Shown here one piece after another: positions 17,026-25,486 of a stretch of DNA of 64,000 nt (its first letter is position 1; every line of letters begins with the position of its first letter). The translations under genes and the position numbers were made by a program. This stretch comes from Anderseniella sp963787895. GTDB lineage: Bacteria > Pseudomonadota > Alphaproteobacteria > Rhizobiales > Aestuariivirgaceae. Below the pieces are notes generated by a model. It was given only the letters and a program-made list of their open reading frames with translations. It searched no databases and was not told the DNA's origin. The DNA is taken from positions 62,001 through 126,000 of the forward strand of contig CAWBEX010000002.1 in NCBI GenBank assembly GCA_963787895.1, given 5' to 3'.

Positions 17026-17633
17026 CAGTCTGCTTCCGGCTTGATCACACCATTTTCGGTCAACACCCAGTCGAGCGGCTGATCGTGCTCTCCACGAACT
17101 ACCCGCTGCACCTCCTGTGCTGAATATGCCACGCCGATTGCCACCACCGATTTGCTGGCGCGCAGCTTATCAAGGGTACGGTCATAAAACCCGCCGCCAT
17201 AACCCAGCCGGTATCCCGCGCGGTCAAAACTGAGCAACGGCACAAGCAGAATGTCAGGCTCAACCACTTCCCTGCCTTCAGGAGGTACCGGTATCTTCCA
17301 GCGCCCCGGCACGGTCTCTTCACCCGGAGTCCAAAGGCGAAACTCCAGTGGTTGCGCATTCCGGATCACCACCGGCACACAGGTTTTAATGCCCGAAGCA
17401 GCCAGCTTCGCAAGCAATGGCCTGGTGTCGATCTCTGTAAGATACGGAATAAACCCCGAGACGACGTGGTGTTGTTCGAGGCCGGCAAAATCAAGCCCCG
17501 TCTGCGCCAGGGCCAGTCCGGCCCTATCCTTCGAAGCTTCGTGGGCTGCCTTGCGCGCAGCACTTGCAACGCTGCGCGCTTCGACTTTGTGATCTTTGAT
17601 GCTGGATGGGTCTGTCATGGCCGCAAGGCTCAT
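17025..17633 (-). CDS. fau: 5-formyltetrahydrofolate cyclo-ligase
   Basis: The enzyme converts 5-formyl-THF to 5,10-methenyl-THF using ATP, returning a storage folate to the one-carbon pool. The 202-residue protein shows the C-terminal family block PDILLVPLLSFDRAGYRLGY followed by GGGFYDRTL. The start may be 17633 or an internal ATG at 17618. In many proteobacteria fau lies next to zapA and 6S RNA. Here the GcvT/DmdA-like gene and a LysR gene lie between it and the 6S RNA candidate. It is 26 bases downstream of the folate-dependent GcvT-like gene, so co-transcription is likely and makes metabolic sense. Confidence 0.92.
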   Translation of the reverse strand: MSLAAMTDPSSIKDHKVEARSVASAARKAAHEASKDRAGLALAQTGLDFAGLEQHHVVSGFIPYLTEIDTRPLLAKLAASGIKTCVPVVIRNAQPLEFRLWTPGEETVPGRWKIPVPPEGREVVEPDILLVPLLSFDRAGYRLGYGGGFYDRTLDKLRASKSVVAIGVAYSAQEVQRVVRGEHDQPLDWVLTENGVIKPEAD

Positions 17634-17659
17634 ACAGCAGGTTACCAGCGTTGTCCATT

Positions 17660-18844
17660 TCAGTGGCGTTTGGGAATATCGACTAGTTTGCCGCGGGGAA
17701 TTTCGGCCTGTTTATCGTAGAATGGCATTTCAACAAGCTCCGCCAGTTGCATGGAACCGTCCCGGCAGCCGACAACGACTTCCGCTCCTGCCTGTGCGCC
17801 TGCCTTGTCCAGCAGGCAGATGCCAATGCCATGGCCAAGATAGGGAGAAATTGCACCTGCAGTTACCGTGCCCACTCGCACTCCGTTCTGGTGTACTGCA
17901 GCGGCGATAAGCGGTTCGCCATCATTGCATTTGATACCGAAAAGCCGGAGACCTCGGGAAGCACTTGCCAGTGCCTGCTTGCCGATGAAATCGGCCTTGT
18001 CTTCATCAACAAACCTGCCCAACCCAACATCGTATGGCGTAGTGGTACTGTTGAAATCCGATCCGGCATTCAGGATACCAGCCTCGATGCGCCGGATGTT
18101 CATCGCATCCAGGCCAAAAATTTCCATGCCGTGGGGTTCGCCCGCCGCCTTGAGATGGGCCCACAGTGCCTGTGCGTCATGATGTGGTTCGGTGTAGTAT
18201 TCCCAACCCAGCTCATTGGTGTATCCAGTACGGGTGACAACCACTTCCTGCCCGCCGAAATTCACCTTGGCAACTGCAAAATAGCCGAACTTCTCCGGCA
18301 GTCCATTTGCACTGGCAGCCTCAAGCACCTTCATTGCCGCTGGACCCTGCACCTGTGACACGAACACATCCGGATCGGTGATTTCAACGTCCATACCGGC
18401 AGAATGCGCCCGAGCCCAGCTGTAGAAGTCGCCATCGGCCTGGGCGTACCAGAATGTATCCTCACTCAACCGCAGCAAAACACCATCGACGAGCAGCCCG
18501 CCATCTTCGTAGCAGGCCAGCCCATAGCCACAACGCCCAGGCTTAACCTTGGTAATATCCTTGGTGAACAGCTTGTCCAGCAACCGCTCGGCATCCGGGC
18601 CTTTGAACTGCAGCGGATATTCACCGGTATTAAGTACAGCTGCCTTCTGACGCAGCAGCCAATAGCCGTCTTCGGTAGAGTGGTCATCGAAACAGCAGGC
18701 CATATGCCGGCGGTTGTAGACACAATAATGCGGCCCTTTGGAGCGCTCGATTTCATGATATGGATGACGTGTCAGCGAATAATCCCAACCGGCCCCTGGC
18801 ATACTTGTAACCAGATCCCGTGTCTTTCCATCACTTGAGCGCAT
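17660..18844 (-). CDS. GcvT/DmdA-family tetrahydrofolate-dependent aminomethyltransferase or demethylase
   Basis: This is a 394-residue member of the aminomethyltransferase fold (GcvT, DMSP demethylase DmdA, sarcosine and dimethylglycine enzymes), which passes one-carbon units to tetrahydrofolate. Visible blocks are DGYWLLRQKAAVLNTGEYP and VSQVQGPAAMKVLE. Near the middle, RTGYTNELGWEYY is the typical TGYTGEDGFE-like folate-site motif, and IRRIEAGIL follows. ATG at 18844 has GTGAGGAAG upstream. It is not a glycine-cleavage T protein by context (no gcvH or gcvP). It is divergent from a LysR regulator with a palindrome between them, and upstream of fau. A DMSP or methylamine-type substrate is possible but not shown. 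Confidence 0.8.
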   Translation of the reverse strand: MRSSDGKTRDLVTSMPGAGWDYSLTRHPYHEIERSKGPHYCVYNRRHMACCFDDHSTEDGYWLLRQKAAVLNTGEYPLQFKGPDAERLLDKLFTKDITKVKPGRCGYGLACYEDGGLLVDGVLLRLSEDTFWYAQADGDFYSWARAHSAGMDVEITDPDVFVSQVQGPAAMKVLEAASANGLPEKFGYFAVAKVNFGGQEVVVTRTGYTNELGWEYYTEPHHDAQALWAHLKAAGEPHGMEIFGLDAMNIRRIEAGILNAGSDFNSTTTPYDVGLGRFVDEDKADFIGKQALASASRGLRLFGIKCNDGEPLIAAAVHQNGVRVGTVTAGAISPYLGHGIGICLLDKAGAQAGAEVVVGCRDGSMQLAELVEMPFYDKQAEIPRGKLVDIPKRH

Positions 18845-18956
18845 GTCTTCCTCACTTTTCATATTGATTGTATCTGCCTGCTTGCCGCAAGCTGGCGCGA
18901 CCACCAAGAATACAGCAATGCGGTGCCGGCAAAATTGATTTGATCTAAAGCCAATA

Positions 18957-18978
18957 ATTAGAAATTCTAACTTCTAAA
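18957..18978. promoter_or_regulatory. Palindromic operator candidate at the lysR start
   Basis: TTAGAAATTCTAA (18958-18970) is a perfect palindrome with a single central base. A further TTCTAA copy (18972-18977) touches the lysR ATG at 18979, where a ribosome site would be expected. The 134-base divergent gap and AT-rich dyad fit a LysR-family autoregulatory box. Binding is inferred. Confidence 0.5.
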
Positions 18979-19923
18979 ATGTCTGAATGGATACCATCGC
19001 TGAACGCACTGCGCGCTTTCGAGTGTGTTGCCCGGCACCTGAGCTATCAGGCAGCCGCACAGGAACTGCGGGTCACGCCAGCAGCGGTCAAACAGCTTGT
19101 CAGCAAGCTGGAAGCTTCCCTGGAAACCCGCCTGGTTACCCGCAAAGGGCGCGGGCTGGCCTTGACCGCGACAGGCAAGGCAGCCCAGCACGACCTCGCC
19201 AGCGCGATGCAGCACATTGGAATTGCAGTTTCCCGCATGCGCGCGCCCAAGTCGCAGCACCGGCTGATCATTACAGTTGAATCATCCTTCGCCACTGCAT
19301 GGCTGGTGCCACGGCTGGAGCAGTTCAGGGCACTTTATCCACAGTTCAACGTGCTGGTGGACTCATCACAGCACATAGTTGACCTGCCGCACAGCGATGT
19401 GGATGTCGCGATCCGCTATGGGGTGGACCGCGGTGCCGGTCTGATTACCCACCGGCTGTTTGAAGACCACATCTTTCCCGCCTGCTCGCAAGCTCTTGCC
19501 TCCGGTCCACCGGCTTTGACAAGTCTCGACGATCTTCACAAGGTACCCCTCATTCACTGGGACATGTCGCAACTCGACTGGGCCCGCAAGACACGCAACT
19601 GGTTTGCCTGGCGCAACTGGCTGGCCAAAGTCGGAGCAAACAATGTCGACACCGACCGGGGCCTGCACTTTTCCGACTATGGACAGGCGGTACAGGCCGC
19701 AATCGCAGGCCAGGGCATGATCCTGGCAAGCTGGCCCATCCTCAGCAGCACCATCGACGCAGGCCTTCTTGTCCGTCCGTTCGAACACATGGTCACCACC
19801 GACATCGGCTATGATCTGGTAACAACAAAGCAGGCGCACACACGCCCAGAAGTCAAAGCGTTCGTCGCATGGATTCGCGAGATTGCCGGCAATCAGCCAA
19901 GCCTCAGCCATACCCTGGAATAA
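18979..19923 (+). CDS. LysR-family transcriptional regulator (GcvA/AmpR-like)
   Basis: This is a 314-residue LysR regulator. The N-terminal winged HTH (SLNALRAFECVARHLSYQAA with AQELRVTPAAVKQLVSKLE) is typical of the GcvA/AmpR subgroup. The periplasmic-binding-protein-like effector domain follows from about residue 90 (HRLIITVESSFATAWLVPRL). The ATG at 18979 lacks an obvious Shine-Dalgarno sequence because the preceding 21 bases are occupied by a TTCTAA-containing palindrome. It is divergent from the GcvT/DmdA-like gene, its most likely target. Confidence 0.92.
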   Translation: MSEWIPSLNALRAFECVARHLSYQAAAQELRVTPAAVKQLVSKLEASLETRLVTRKGRGLALTATGKAAQHDLASAMQHIGIAVSRMRAPKSQHRLIITVESSFATAWLVPRLEQFRALYPQFNVLVDSSQHIVDLPHSDVDVAIRYGVDRGAGLITHRLFEDHIFPACSQALASGPPALTSLDDLHKVPLIHWDMSQLDWARKTRNWFAWRNWLAKVGANNVDTDRGLHFSDYGQAVQAAIAGQGMILASWPILSSTIDAGLLVRPFEHMVTTDIGYDLVTTKQAHTRPEVKAFVAWIREIAGNQPSLSHTLE

Positions 19924-19984
19924 TGCCTCTTTAAAACCCGCTTGGTTGAGCGTACATAAGCAGGTGACGGGCTGCCCGGTGCGT

Positions 19985-20150
19985 GAAGGTATTACTATTC
20001 TCTGGGGCCTATAAGATCTTCTAAGGGAGCTGTCTCTGACCTGGACCGTGGTCCAGGACACGCGGTGCCCACCTACATTTGTAGGGACCCGAGATCTTGA
20101 ATACCCACGGCCCACGGTGGCTCGTCGCTTTTTTGCCTCTTCCAGCACAG
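19985..20150 (-). ncRNA. ssrS: Probable 6S RNA
   Basis: 6S RNA binds sigma70-RNA polymerase by mimicking an open promoter. It commonly lies between zapA and the fau gene. Here a noncoding stretch directly downstream of zapA on the minus strand folds appropriately. AAGATCT (about 20098-20092) pairs with AGATCTT (about 20020-20014). GGGCC (20113-20109) can pair with GGCCC (20008-20004). The hairpin CCTACA-AA-TGTAGG is followed by an irregular apical stem ending in CCTGGACC-AC-GGTCCAGG. The order small hairpin then long GC-rich apical stem is that of the E. coli RNA. Both ends are approximate, and an outer pairing between GGTATT and AATACC is an alternative. Confidence 0.78.
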
Positions 20151-20280
20151 TTGCCCCGGCATGGGCGTCATCTTCCATGGTGCAAGGTGCCCGGATCAAA
20201 TCGGATTTTTCAGCTTTCAAACACTGGATAAACCTGGAAATTCGCGCGCCCGGCCAGTCACCTCAAGGCAGCAGCAACCT

Positions 20281-20640
20281 TCACCCCTGCCGGGCAAGCC
20301 GCGAAATTTGCTCAAGCCGCTTGGCTGCGGCCTCCACGCGTTCTGCCGCCATCGTCTCCGCCTTCTTAGACTGCTCAATGGCATCTGAGCCGGTGCGTGT
20401 CGCGCCGGTCACTTCTTTCGACAGGTCCTCGACCTTGTCCAGAGCCTCGGCGAGCTGGTCAGCGATTATCAATCCGGCCATCACCAGCAGGCGGATGTCG
20501 CCGACTTCACCGACCCCGGCCTTGATGTCACGCACCTGGCTGTCCAGCAGGTTGGCCAGTTCCTTCAGATGACCCTCCTCACCATCGGCACACTCCATGG
20601 TGAAGGAACGATTGTTTACCTTGATAACGACCTGCCCCAT
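20281..20640 (-). CDS. zapA: Cell division protein ZapA
   Basis: ZapA bundles FtsZ filaments at the division site. The 119-residue protein has the N-terminal globular part (MGQVVIKVNNRSFTMECADG and EEGHLKELANLLDSQV) and a C-terminal coiled coil (MAGLIIADQLAEALDKVEDL then EQSKKAETMAAERVEAAAKR). The length is normal for alphaproteobacteria. The DUF4164 gene ends six bases upstream, and the probable 6S RNA follows downstream. Confidence 0.92.
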   Translation of the reverse strand: MGQVVIKVNNRSFTMECADGEEGHLKELANLLDSQVRDIKAGVGEVGDIRLLVMAGLIIADQLAEALDKVEDLSKEVTGATRTGSDAIEQSKKAETMAAERVEAAAKRLEQISRLARQG

Positions 20641-20646
20641 CAGACT

Positions 20647-20925
20647 CTATGCCTCTTCGCCAATGACTGTTCTGACACGTGCCATCGCAAGCTCGATGCG
20701 CCGCGCTGCCTGCCGGTTAGCCTCAGCCAGATCTTCGGCGCGCGCGCGCACTTCGTCCAATTCACCCGCAAGCTTGGCTCGGTCATCCTTCATTGCGGAC
20801 GCCTCGCCCTTCAGCTTGTCAATCGTACCTTGATTCTTTTCTGACTGCGCCCACGCCGCTTCAAGCTGACGCATCGCCTGCTCGAAATGTTGAATGGCCG
20901 TATCCAGTTTCGGAGTTGCAGACAT
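20647..20925 (-). CDS. DUF4164-family coiled-coil protein
   Basis: This 92-residue protein is almost entirely coiled coil (LDTAIQHFEQAMRQLEAAWA then KLAGELDEVRARAEDLAEAN). It matches the small DUF4164-type proteins encoded directly upstream of zapA in Rhizobiales. It has no signal or membrane segment. The six-base spacing to zapA indicates one transcript and suggests a cell-division role, possibly analogous to ZapB. That role is inference from position. Confidence 0.8.
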   Translation of the reverse strand: MSATPKLDTAIQHFEQAMRQLEAAWAQSEKNQGTIDKLKGEASAMKDDRAKLAGELDEVRARAEDLAEANRQAARRIELAMARVRTVIGEEA

Positions 20926-21107
20926 CGTGTTTTATCCCCGACTTCCCCCAGCAATGACGTCATGTACCCTGCACAACGTCAACCTGAAATCCTCCAGCCA
21001 ATGTATGAGCTTAGGATCATCGGCGTCAACTATACTTGAAAACCCGCATTGTTGGTGATCCTTGTTGATTGTATTCACAGCTGAGTGGATGCGGCAATTG
21101 TAAGGCA

Positions 21108-21135
21108 TTGACTCAAGGCCAGTGAGTGCTATGTG
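21108..21135 (+). promoter_or_regulatory. Candidate promoter of the tkt operon
   Basis: TTGACT at 21108-21113 is followed after 16 bases by TATGTG (21130-21135), about 30 bases before the tkt ATG. The -35 match is good and the -10 weak. It is the only such pair I noticed in the 239-base divergent gap between the DUF4164 gene and tkt. Confidence 0.3.
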
Positions 21136-21164
21136 AAGTGCAAATTTCAACGGGAAAGCAATAA

Positions 21165-23213
21165 ATGACACCGGCTAACCCCGCCTCCGCTGCAAGCACC
21201 GCTGACGCTGCACCGGCAAGCCCAGAAGACATAGCCAAATATCGCCAGATGGCCAACGCCATCAGGGCGTTATCGATGGATGCGGTGCAAGCCGCCAACT
21301 CTGGTCATCCAGGCTTGCCATTGGGCGTTGCTGACATCGCCACCGTGCTGTTCGCACATTATCTGAAGTTCGATCCTCAAATGCCTGACTGGGCCGACCG
21401 CGACCGGTTTGTCCTGTCTGCAGGCCATGGCTCGATGCTGCTGTACTCCCTTCTGCATCTGCTCGGCTATGAAGATATGACGGTCGAAGAGTTGAAAAAC
21501 TTCCGCCAAATCGGCTCACGCACTGCCGGGCACCCGGAATATGGCCACGCTGCAGGCATCGAAACAACCACCGGGCCGTTAGGTCAGGGCATTGCCAACG
21601 CCGTCGGCATGGCTATTGCCGAACGCCACATGGCAGCCAAGTTCGGCGACGCCATTGTCAACCACAAGACCTATGTGCTGGCCGGCGATGGCTGCCTGAT
21701 GGAAGGTATCTCCCAGGAAGCGATTACCCTGGCTGGTCACCTGAAGCTGAACAAGCTGATCATGCTTTGGGACGACAACCAGATTTCCATCGACGGACCG
21801 GTTAGCCTGACTGATTCCACAGACCAGCTCGCTCGCTTCGCAGCCTCCGACTGGGACGTTATGCGCATCGACGGCCATGACTATTCCGAAATCGCCCACG
21901 CGCTGGCTTCCGCACAAGATGCGACCAAGCCGGTGTTGATCGCCTGTCGCACCGTCATTGGTTATGGCTCACCAGCCAAGCAGGGCACGTCCGGCGCACA
22001 CGGCGCACCTCTCGGGGATGCAGAAATCAAGGCCACCCGCGAACAGCTGGGCTGGACGTACAAGCCGTTCGAGATTCCAAGCAACATCTACGACATGTGG
22101 CGTCTTACCGGCCTGCGCGGCTGCAAGGAGCGCAAGGCCTGGGAAGGCCGCGTCGCCAAGATGGCTACCGGTGACAGGACCGAATTTTCCCGCCGCCTCG
22201 CTGGTGACCTGCCAGAAAGCCTGGATGAGGTGATCGACACCTACAAAATGGAGCTGGCAGAAAACCCGCCAACCATCGCAACCCGCAACGCATCGCAAAA
22301 TGCACTTGAGGTGATCAACCCGGTCGTGCCGGAAACCATGGGCGGTTCTGCTGACCTTACAGGGTCCAACAACACCCGCACCAAGGGCATGACCCCGTTT
22401 ACCGCTGAAGATCCATCAGGTCGCTTCATCCATTGGGGTATCCGCGAGCATGCCATGGCAGCCGCAATGAACGGCATGGCTCTGCATGGCGGTGTCATAC
22501 CATATTCCGGCACTTTTCTAGTGTTCACCGATTATTGCCGCCCTGCAATTCGCCTGTCAGCCTTGATGCAACAGCGCGTCATATACGTGATGACGCATGA
22601 CTCAATCGGCCTCGGCGAAGACGGTCCTACACATCAGCCGGTTGAACATATTGCCGCCCTGCGCGTCATCCCCAACCTCAATGTATTCCGCCCCTGTGAT
22701 GCAACCGAAACAGCCGAGTGCTGGCAACTGGCGTTGCAATCGGCGAATACTCCATCGGTGCTGGCGTTGACCCGCCAGAAGCTGAAGCCGGCACGCTTGA
22801 AATTCCAGAAGGAAAACCTGTGTGCCCGCGGCGCTTATGATCTCAAGGCAGACGACGATGCAAAAGTCGTGATCTTCGCCTCCGGATCGGAAGTCGAAAT
22901 TGCACTTGAAGCGGCTGACAAGCTCTCTGAACTGCAAATTTCAACGCGTATCGTATCGGTGCCCTGCATGGACCTGTTCCAGCAGCAGGAGCCGGAGTAC
23001 CAGAAGTTGATCTATGGCGAGGAGCCAGTGCGAATTGCCATCGAGGCTGGTGTTCGTCAGGGCTGGACCGCGCTCATTGGCAATGAAGGCACGTTCATAG
23101 GCATGTCCACATTTGGCGCATCTGGCCCCTATGAAAAACTCTACGAACATTTCGGCATCACCGCGGAAGCTGCGACACAGGCTGCGATTTCAGGCCTTGA
23201 GGCCAGCGCTTAA
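21165..23213 (+). CDS. tkt: Transketolase
   Basis: Transketolase is a thiamine-diphosphate enzyme that transfers two-carbon ketol units in the pentose phosphate or Calvin pathways. The 682-residue protein has the N-terminal SGHPGLPLGVADIATVLF, the ThDP/Mg motif GDGCLMEG, GHDYSEI, the pyrimidine-domain motif GIREHAMAAAMNGMALHGG and DSIGLGEDGPTHQPVEHIA. It starts the tkt-pgk-fba run, with 17 bases before pgk. The usual gap gene is not present between tkt and pgk. Confidence 0.97.
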   Translation: MTPANPASAASTADAAPASPEDIAKYRQMANAIRALSMDAVQAANSGHPGLPLGVADIATVLFAHYLKFDPQMPDWADRDRFVLSAGHGSMLLYSLLHLLGYEDMTVEELKNFRQIGSRTAGHPEYGHAAGIETTTGPLGQGIANAVGMAIAERHMAAKFGDAIVNHKTYVLAGDGCLMEGISQEAITLAGHLKLNKLIMLWDDNQISIDGPVSLTDSTDQLARFAASDWDVMRIDGHDYSEIAHALASAQDATKPVLIACRTVIGYGSPAKQGTSGAHGAPLGDAEIKATREQLGWTYKPFEIPSNIYDMWRLTGLRGCKERKAWEGRVAKMATGDRTEFSRRLAGDLPESLDEVIDTYKMELAENPPTIATRNASQNALEVINPVVPETMGGSADLTGSNNTRTKGMTPFTAEDPSGRFIHWGIREHAMAAAMNGMALHGGVIPYSGTFLVFTDYCRPAIRLSALMQQRVIYVMTHDSIGLGEDGPTHQPVEHIAALRVIPNLNVFRPCDATETAECWQLALQSANTPSVLALTRQKLKPARLKFQKENLCARGAYDLKADDDAKVVIFASGSEVEIALEAADKLSELQISTRIVSVPCMDLFQQQEPEYQKLIYGEEPVRIAIEAGVRQGWTALIGNEGTFIGMSTFGASGPYEKLYEHFGITAEAATQAAISGLEASA

Positions 23214-23230
23214 GGACTGCGGAACCTGCA

Positions 23231-24403
23231 ATGACCAGTTTTCGAACACTTGATGACCTGGATGTAAAATCGAAACGCGTACTGGTCCGGGTTGATCTCA
23301 ACGTACCGATGAAAGACGGCAGGGTATCGGACGCCACACGTCTTCATGCTGTCGCACCGACCATCAACGAACTGTCTGAAAAGGGTGCAAAAGTCATCCT
23401 GCTGGCGCATTTTGGCCGGCCCAAGGGCAAGCCTGATCCATCCATGAGCCTGGCCCCCATTGCCCCTGCCCTGGCAGAAGCGATAGGCAGACCGGTTCAG
23501 TTCAGCGAACAGCCGCCAAAGAACTTGAACGACGGTGACGTGGTGCTTGTTGAAAACACCCGGTTCACACCTATGGAGGAAGCCAACGATCCGAAGATGG
23601 CGCAATTCCTCGCCTCCATCGCCGACATCTACGTAAACGACGCTTTTTCTGCCGCGCACCGGGCACACGCCTCCACCGAAGGTGTCGCTCACCTGCTGCC
23701 CTCAGCGGCCGGCCGCTCCATGGAGAAGGAGCTTTCTGCCTTGTCTGCAGCGCTGACCAACCCGAAGCGGCCTTTGGTGTGTGTCGTCGGTGGTGCAAAG
23801 GTTTCCACCAAGCTGGAATTGCTCGGCAACCTGTCGAAGGTTGCAGATACCATCATCATCGGCGGAGGTATGGCCAACACCTTCCTCGCTGCTCAGGGCA
23901 TCGACGTTGGCAAGTCACTGTGCGAGCACGACATGGCCGGCACTGCACGCAACATTCTCAAGCAGGCCGCAGCCAACAGCTGCCGCATCATCCTGCCGGT
24001 TGACGCCGTGGTAGCCAGGGAATTTGTTGCCGGCGCCGCCAGCCGCACCGTTCCTGTCGATCAGATCGGTGTCGATGAAATGATGCTCGACGTCGGGCCA
24101 AAGTCGATCGAACAGGCCTGCGCAGCTTTTGATGAGGCCGCAACACTTGTCTGGAACGGCCCGTTCGGCGCATTCGAAATCCCACCGTTTGACGCCGCCA
24201 CAGTAGCTGCCGCACAACATGCAGCCAGCCTAGCACGCTCAGGAAAACTTACCGCAGTCGCCGGCGGCGGAGACACTGTCGCAGCACTTAATCACGCAAA
24301 GGCAGCAGAAGATTTTACCTATGTGTCCACCGCAGGTGGCGCATTTCTTGAATGGCTTGAAGGCAAGGCGCTTCCGGGTGTTGAAGTTTTGAAAACAGCC
24401 TAG
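23231..24403 (+). CDS. pgk: Phosphoglycerate kinase
   Basis: The enzyme interconverts 1,3-bisphosphoglycerate + ADP and 3-phosphoglycerate + ATP. The 390-residue protein carries the PGK signature KRVLVRVDLNVPMKDGRV, the substrate-site Arg and His residues (LAHFGRPKG, ENTRFTPMEE, AHRAHASTEG), and the nucleotide-site GPFGAFEIPPFDAAT with AGGGDTVAAL. It lies between tkt and fba with short spacers, so it is glycolytic/gluconeogenic and co-expressed with them. Confidence 0.97.
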   Translation: MTSFRTLDDLDVKSKRVLVRVDLNVPMKDGRVSDATRLHAVAPTINELSEKGAKVILLAHFGRPKGKPDPSMSLAPIAPALAEAIGRPVQFSEQPPKNLNDGDVVLVENTRFTPMEEANDPKMAQFLASIADIYVNDAFSAAHRAHASTEGVAHLLPSAAGRSMEKELSALSAALTNPKRPLVCVVGGAKVSTKLELLGNLSKVADTIIIGGGMANTFLAAQGIDVGKSLCEHDMAGTARNILKQAAANSCRIILPVDAVVAREFVAGAASRTVPVDQIGVDEMMLDVGPKSIEQACAAFDEAATLVWNGPFGAFEIPPFDAATVAAAQHAASLARSGKLTAVAGGGDTVAALNHAKAAEDFTYVSTAGGAFLEWLEGKALPGVEVLKTA

Positions 24404-24433
24404 GCAGCCAGTTTTAATCAGGGGCAACACAAC

Positions 24434-25465
24434 ATGAAACAATCTCTCGAAGACATCGCACAAGCCATGGTGGCACCTGGCAAGGGCATACTTGCTGCCG
24501 ACGAAAGCACTGGCACAATCAAGAAGCGCTTTGACTCGATCAACGTAGAGTCAACCTTTGAAGCACGCCGCGACTACCGTGAAATGCTGTTTTCTGCCAA
24601 GTCAGCCATGCGCAAGAATATTTCTGGCGTGATTCTGTTCGACGAGACCATTCGCCAGCGTGCCAGCAACGACAAGCAGTCGCTGGTCGAGATGATGCAG
24701 GCATCAGGCTCGATCCCCGGCATCAAGGTCGACGCCGGCGCGCAGGACATGCCGGGCATCACGGGTGAAAAGGTCACCGAAGGCCTCGACGGCCTGCGTG
24801 GCCGTCTCAAGGAATACTACAAGCTCGGCGCCCGCTTCGCCAAATGGCGCGCCGTCATCACCATCGGTGATAATATGCCAAGCTACAATTGCATCCACGC
24901 CAACGCCCACGCACTGGCCCGCTATGCCGCGTTGTGCCAGGAAAACGGCATTGTGCCGATCGTCGAGCCTGAAGTGCTTATGGATGGAGAGCACTCCACC
25001 CATGATATCGAACTCTGCTACGATGTTACCGAAGCCACGCTGAAGGAAACCTTTCAGCAGCTTTACCATGCCGGGGTCATGCTCGAGGGCATGGTGCTGA
25101 AGCCTAACATGATCATTCCCGGCCAGAAGTCCGGCAAGAAGGCCAAACCCGAAGTGGTCGCGGACTACACGGTGCAGTGCCTCAAGGAGTGCGTGCCTGC
25201 GGCTGTTCCCGGTATCGCGTTCCTGTCCGGCGGGCAGTCCGATGTCGAGGCCACCGAGCACCTGTCACTGATGAATTCACGCCACGACCTGCCGTGGAAC
25301 CTGACATTCTCCTACGGCCGCGCGCTGCAGGCAGCCGCACTCAAGGCCTGGGGCGGAAAGACGGAAAACGTCAAGTCGGCTCAAGCTGCGTTTGCCCATC
25401 GCGCCGCCATGAACGGCCTGGCTTCGAAAGGCAAGTGGACCAAGGCTGCCGAAAAGACCCGGTGA
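24434..25465 (+). CDS. fba: Class I fructose-bisphosphate aldolase
   Basis: This Schiff-base aldolase cleaves fructose 1,6-bisphosphate to two triose phosphates. The 343-residue protein starts with the class I signature MVAPGKGILAADESTGTIKK. The catalytic-Lys region is MLEGMVLKPNMIIPGQ, and GIAFLSGGQSDVEATEHL and LTFSYGRALQ follow. Use of a class I rather than a zinc class II enzyme is common in Rhizobiales. The gene is third in tkt-pgk-fba, and its end is only four bases from the convergent GMC oxidoreductase gene. Confidence 0.96.
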   Translation: MKQSLEDIAQAMVAPGKGILAADESTGTIKKRFDSINVESTFEARRDYREMLFSAKSAMRKNISGVILFDETIRQRASNDKQSLVEMMQASGSIPGIKVDAGAQDMPGITGEKVTEGLDGLRGRLKEYYKLGARFAKWRAVITIGDNMPSYNCIHANAHALARYAALCQENGIVPIVEPEVLMDGEHSTHDIELCYDVTEATLKETFQQLYHAGVMLEGMVLKPNMIIPGQKSGKKAKPEVVADYTVQCLKECVPAAVPGIAFLSGGQSDVEATEHLSLMNSRHDLPWNLTFSYGRALQAAALKAWGGKTENVKSAQAAFAHRAAMNGLASKGKWTKAAEKTR

Positions 25466-25486
25466 GCCTTCACGAAGGCTGGTTTT
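25464..25486 (+). terminator. Putative fba terminator
   Basis: AGCCTT (25465-25470), loop CACG, AAGGCT (25475-25480) and then GGTTTT follow the fba stop. The hairpin is short and overlaps the 3' coding end of the convergent GMC gene. Confidence 0.45.

Noticed and set aside
20161..20572. Plus-strand ORFs overlapping zapA and the 6S candidate
   Set aside because: They are antisense to a well-conserved gene and to a structured RNA, with no motif or ribosome-site support.
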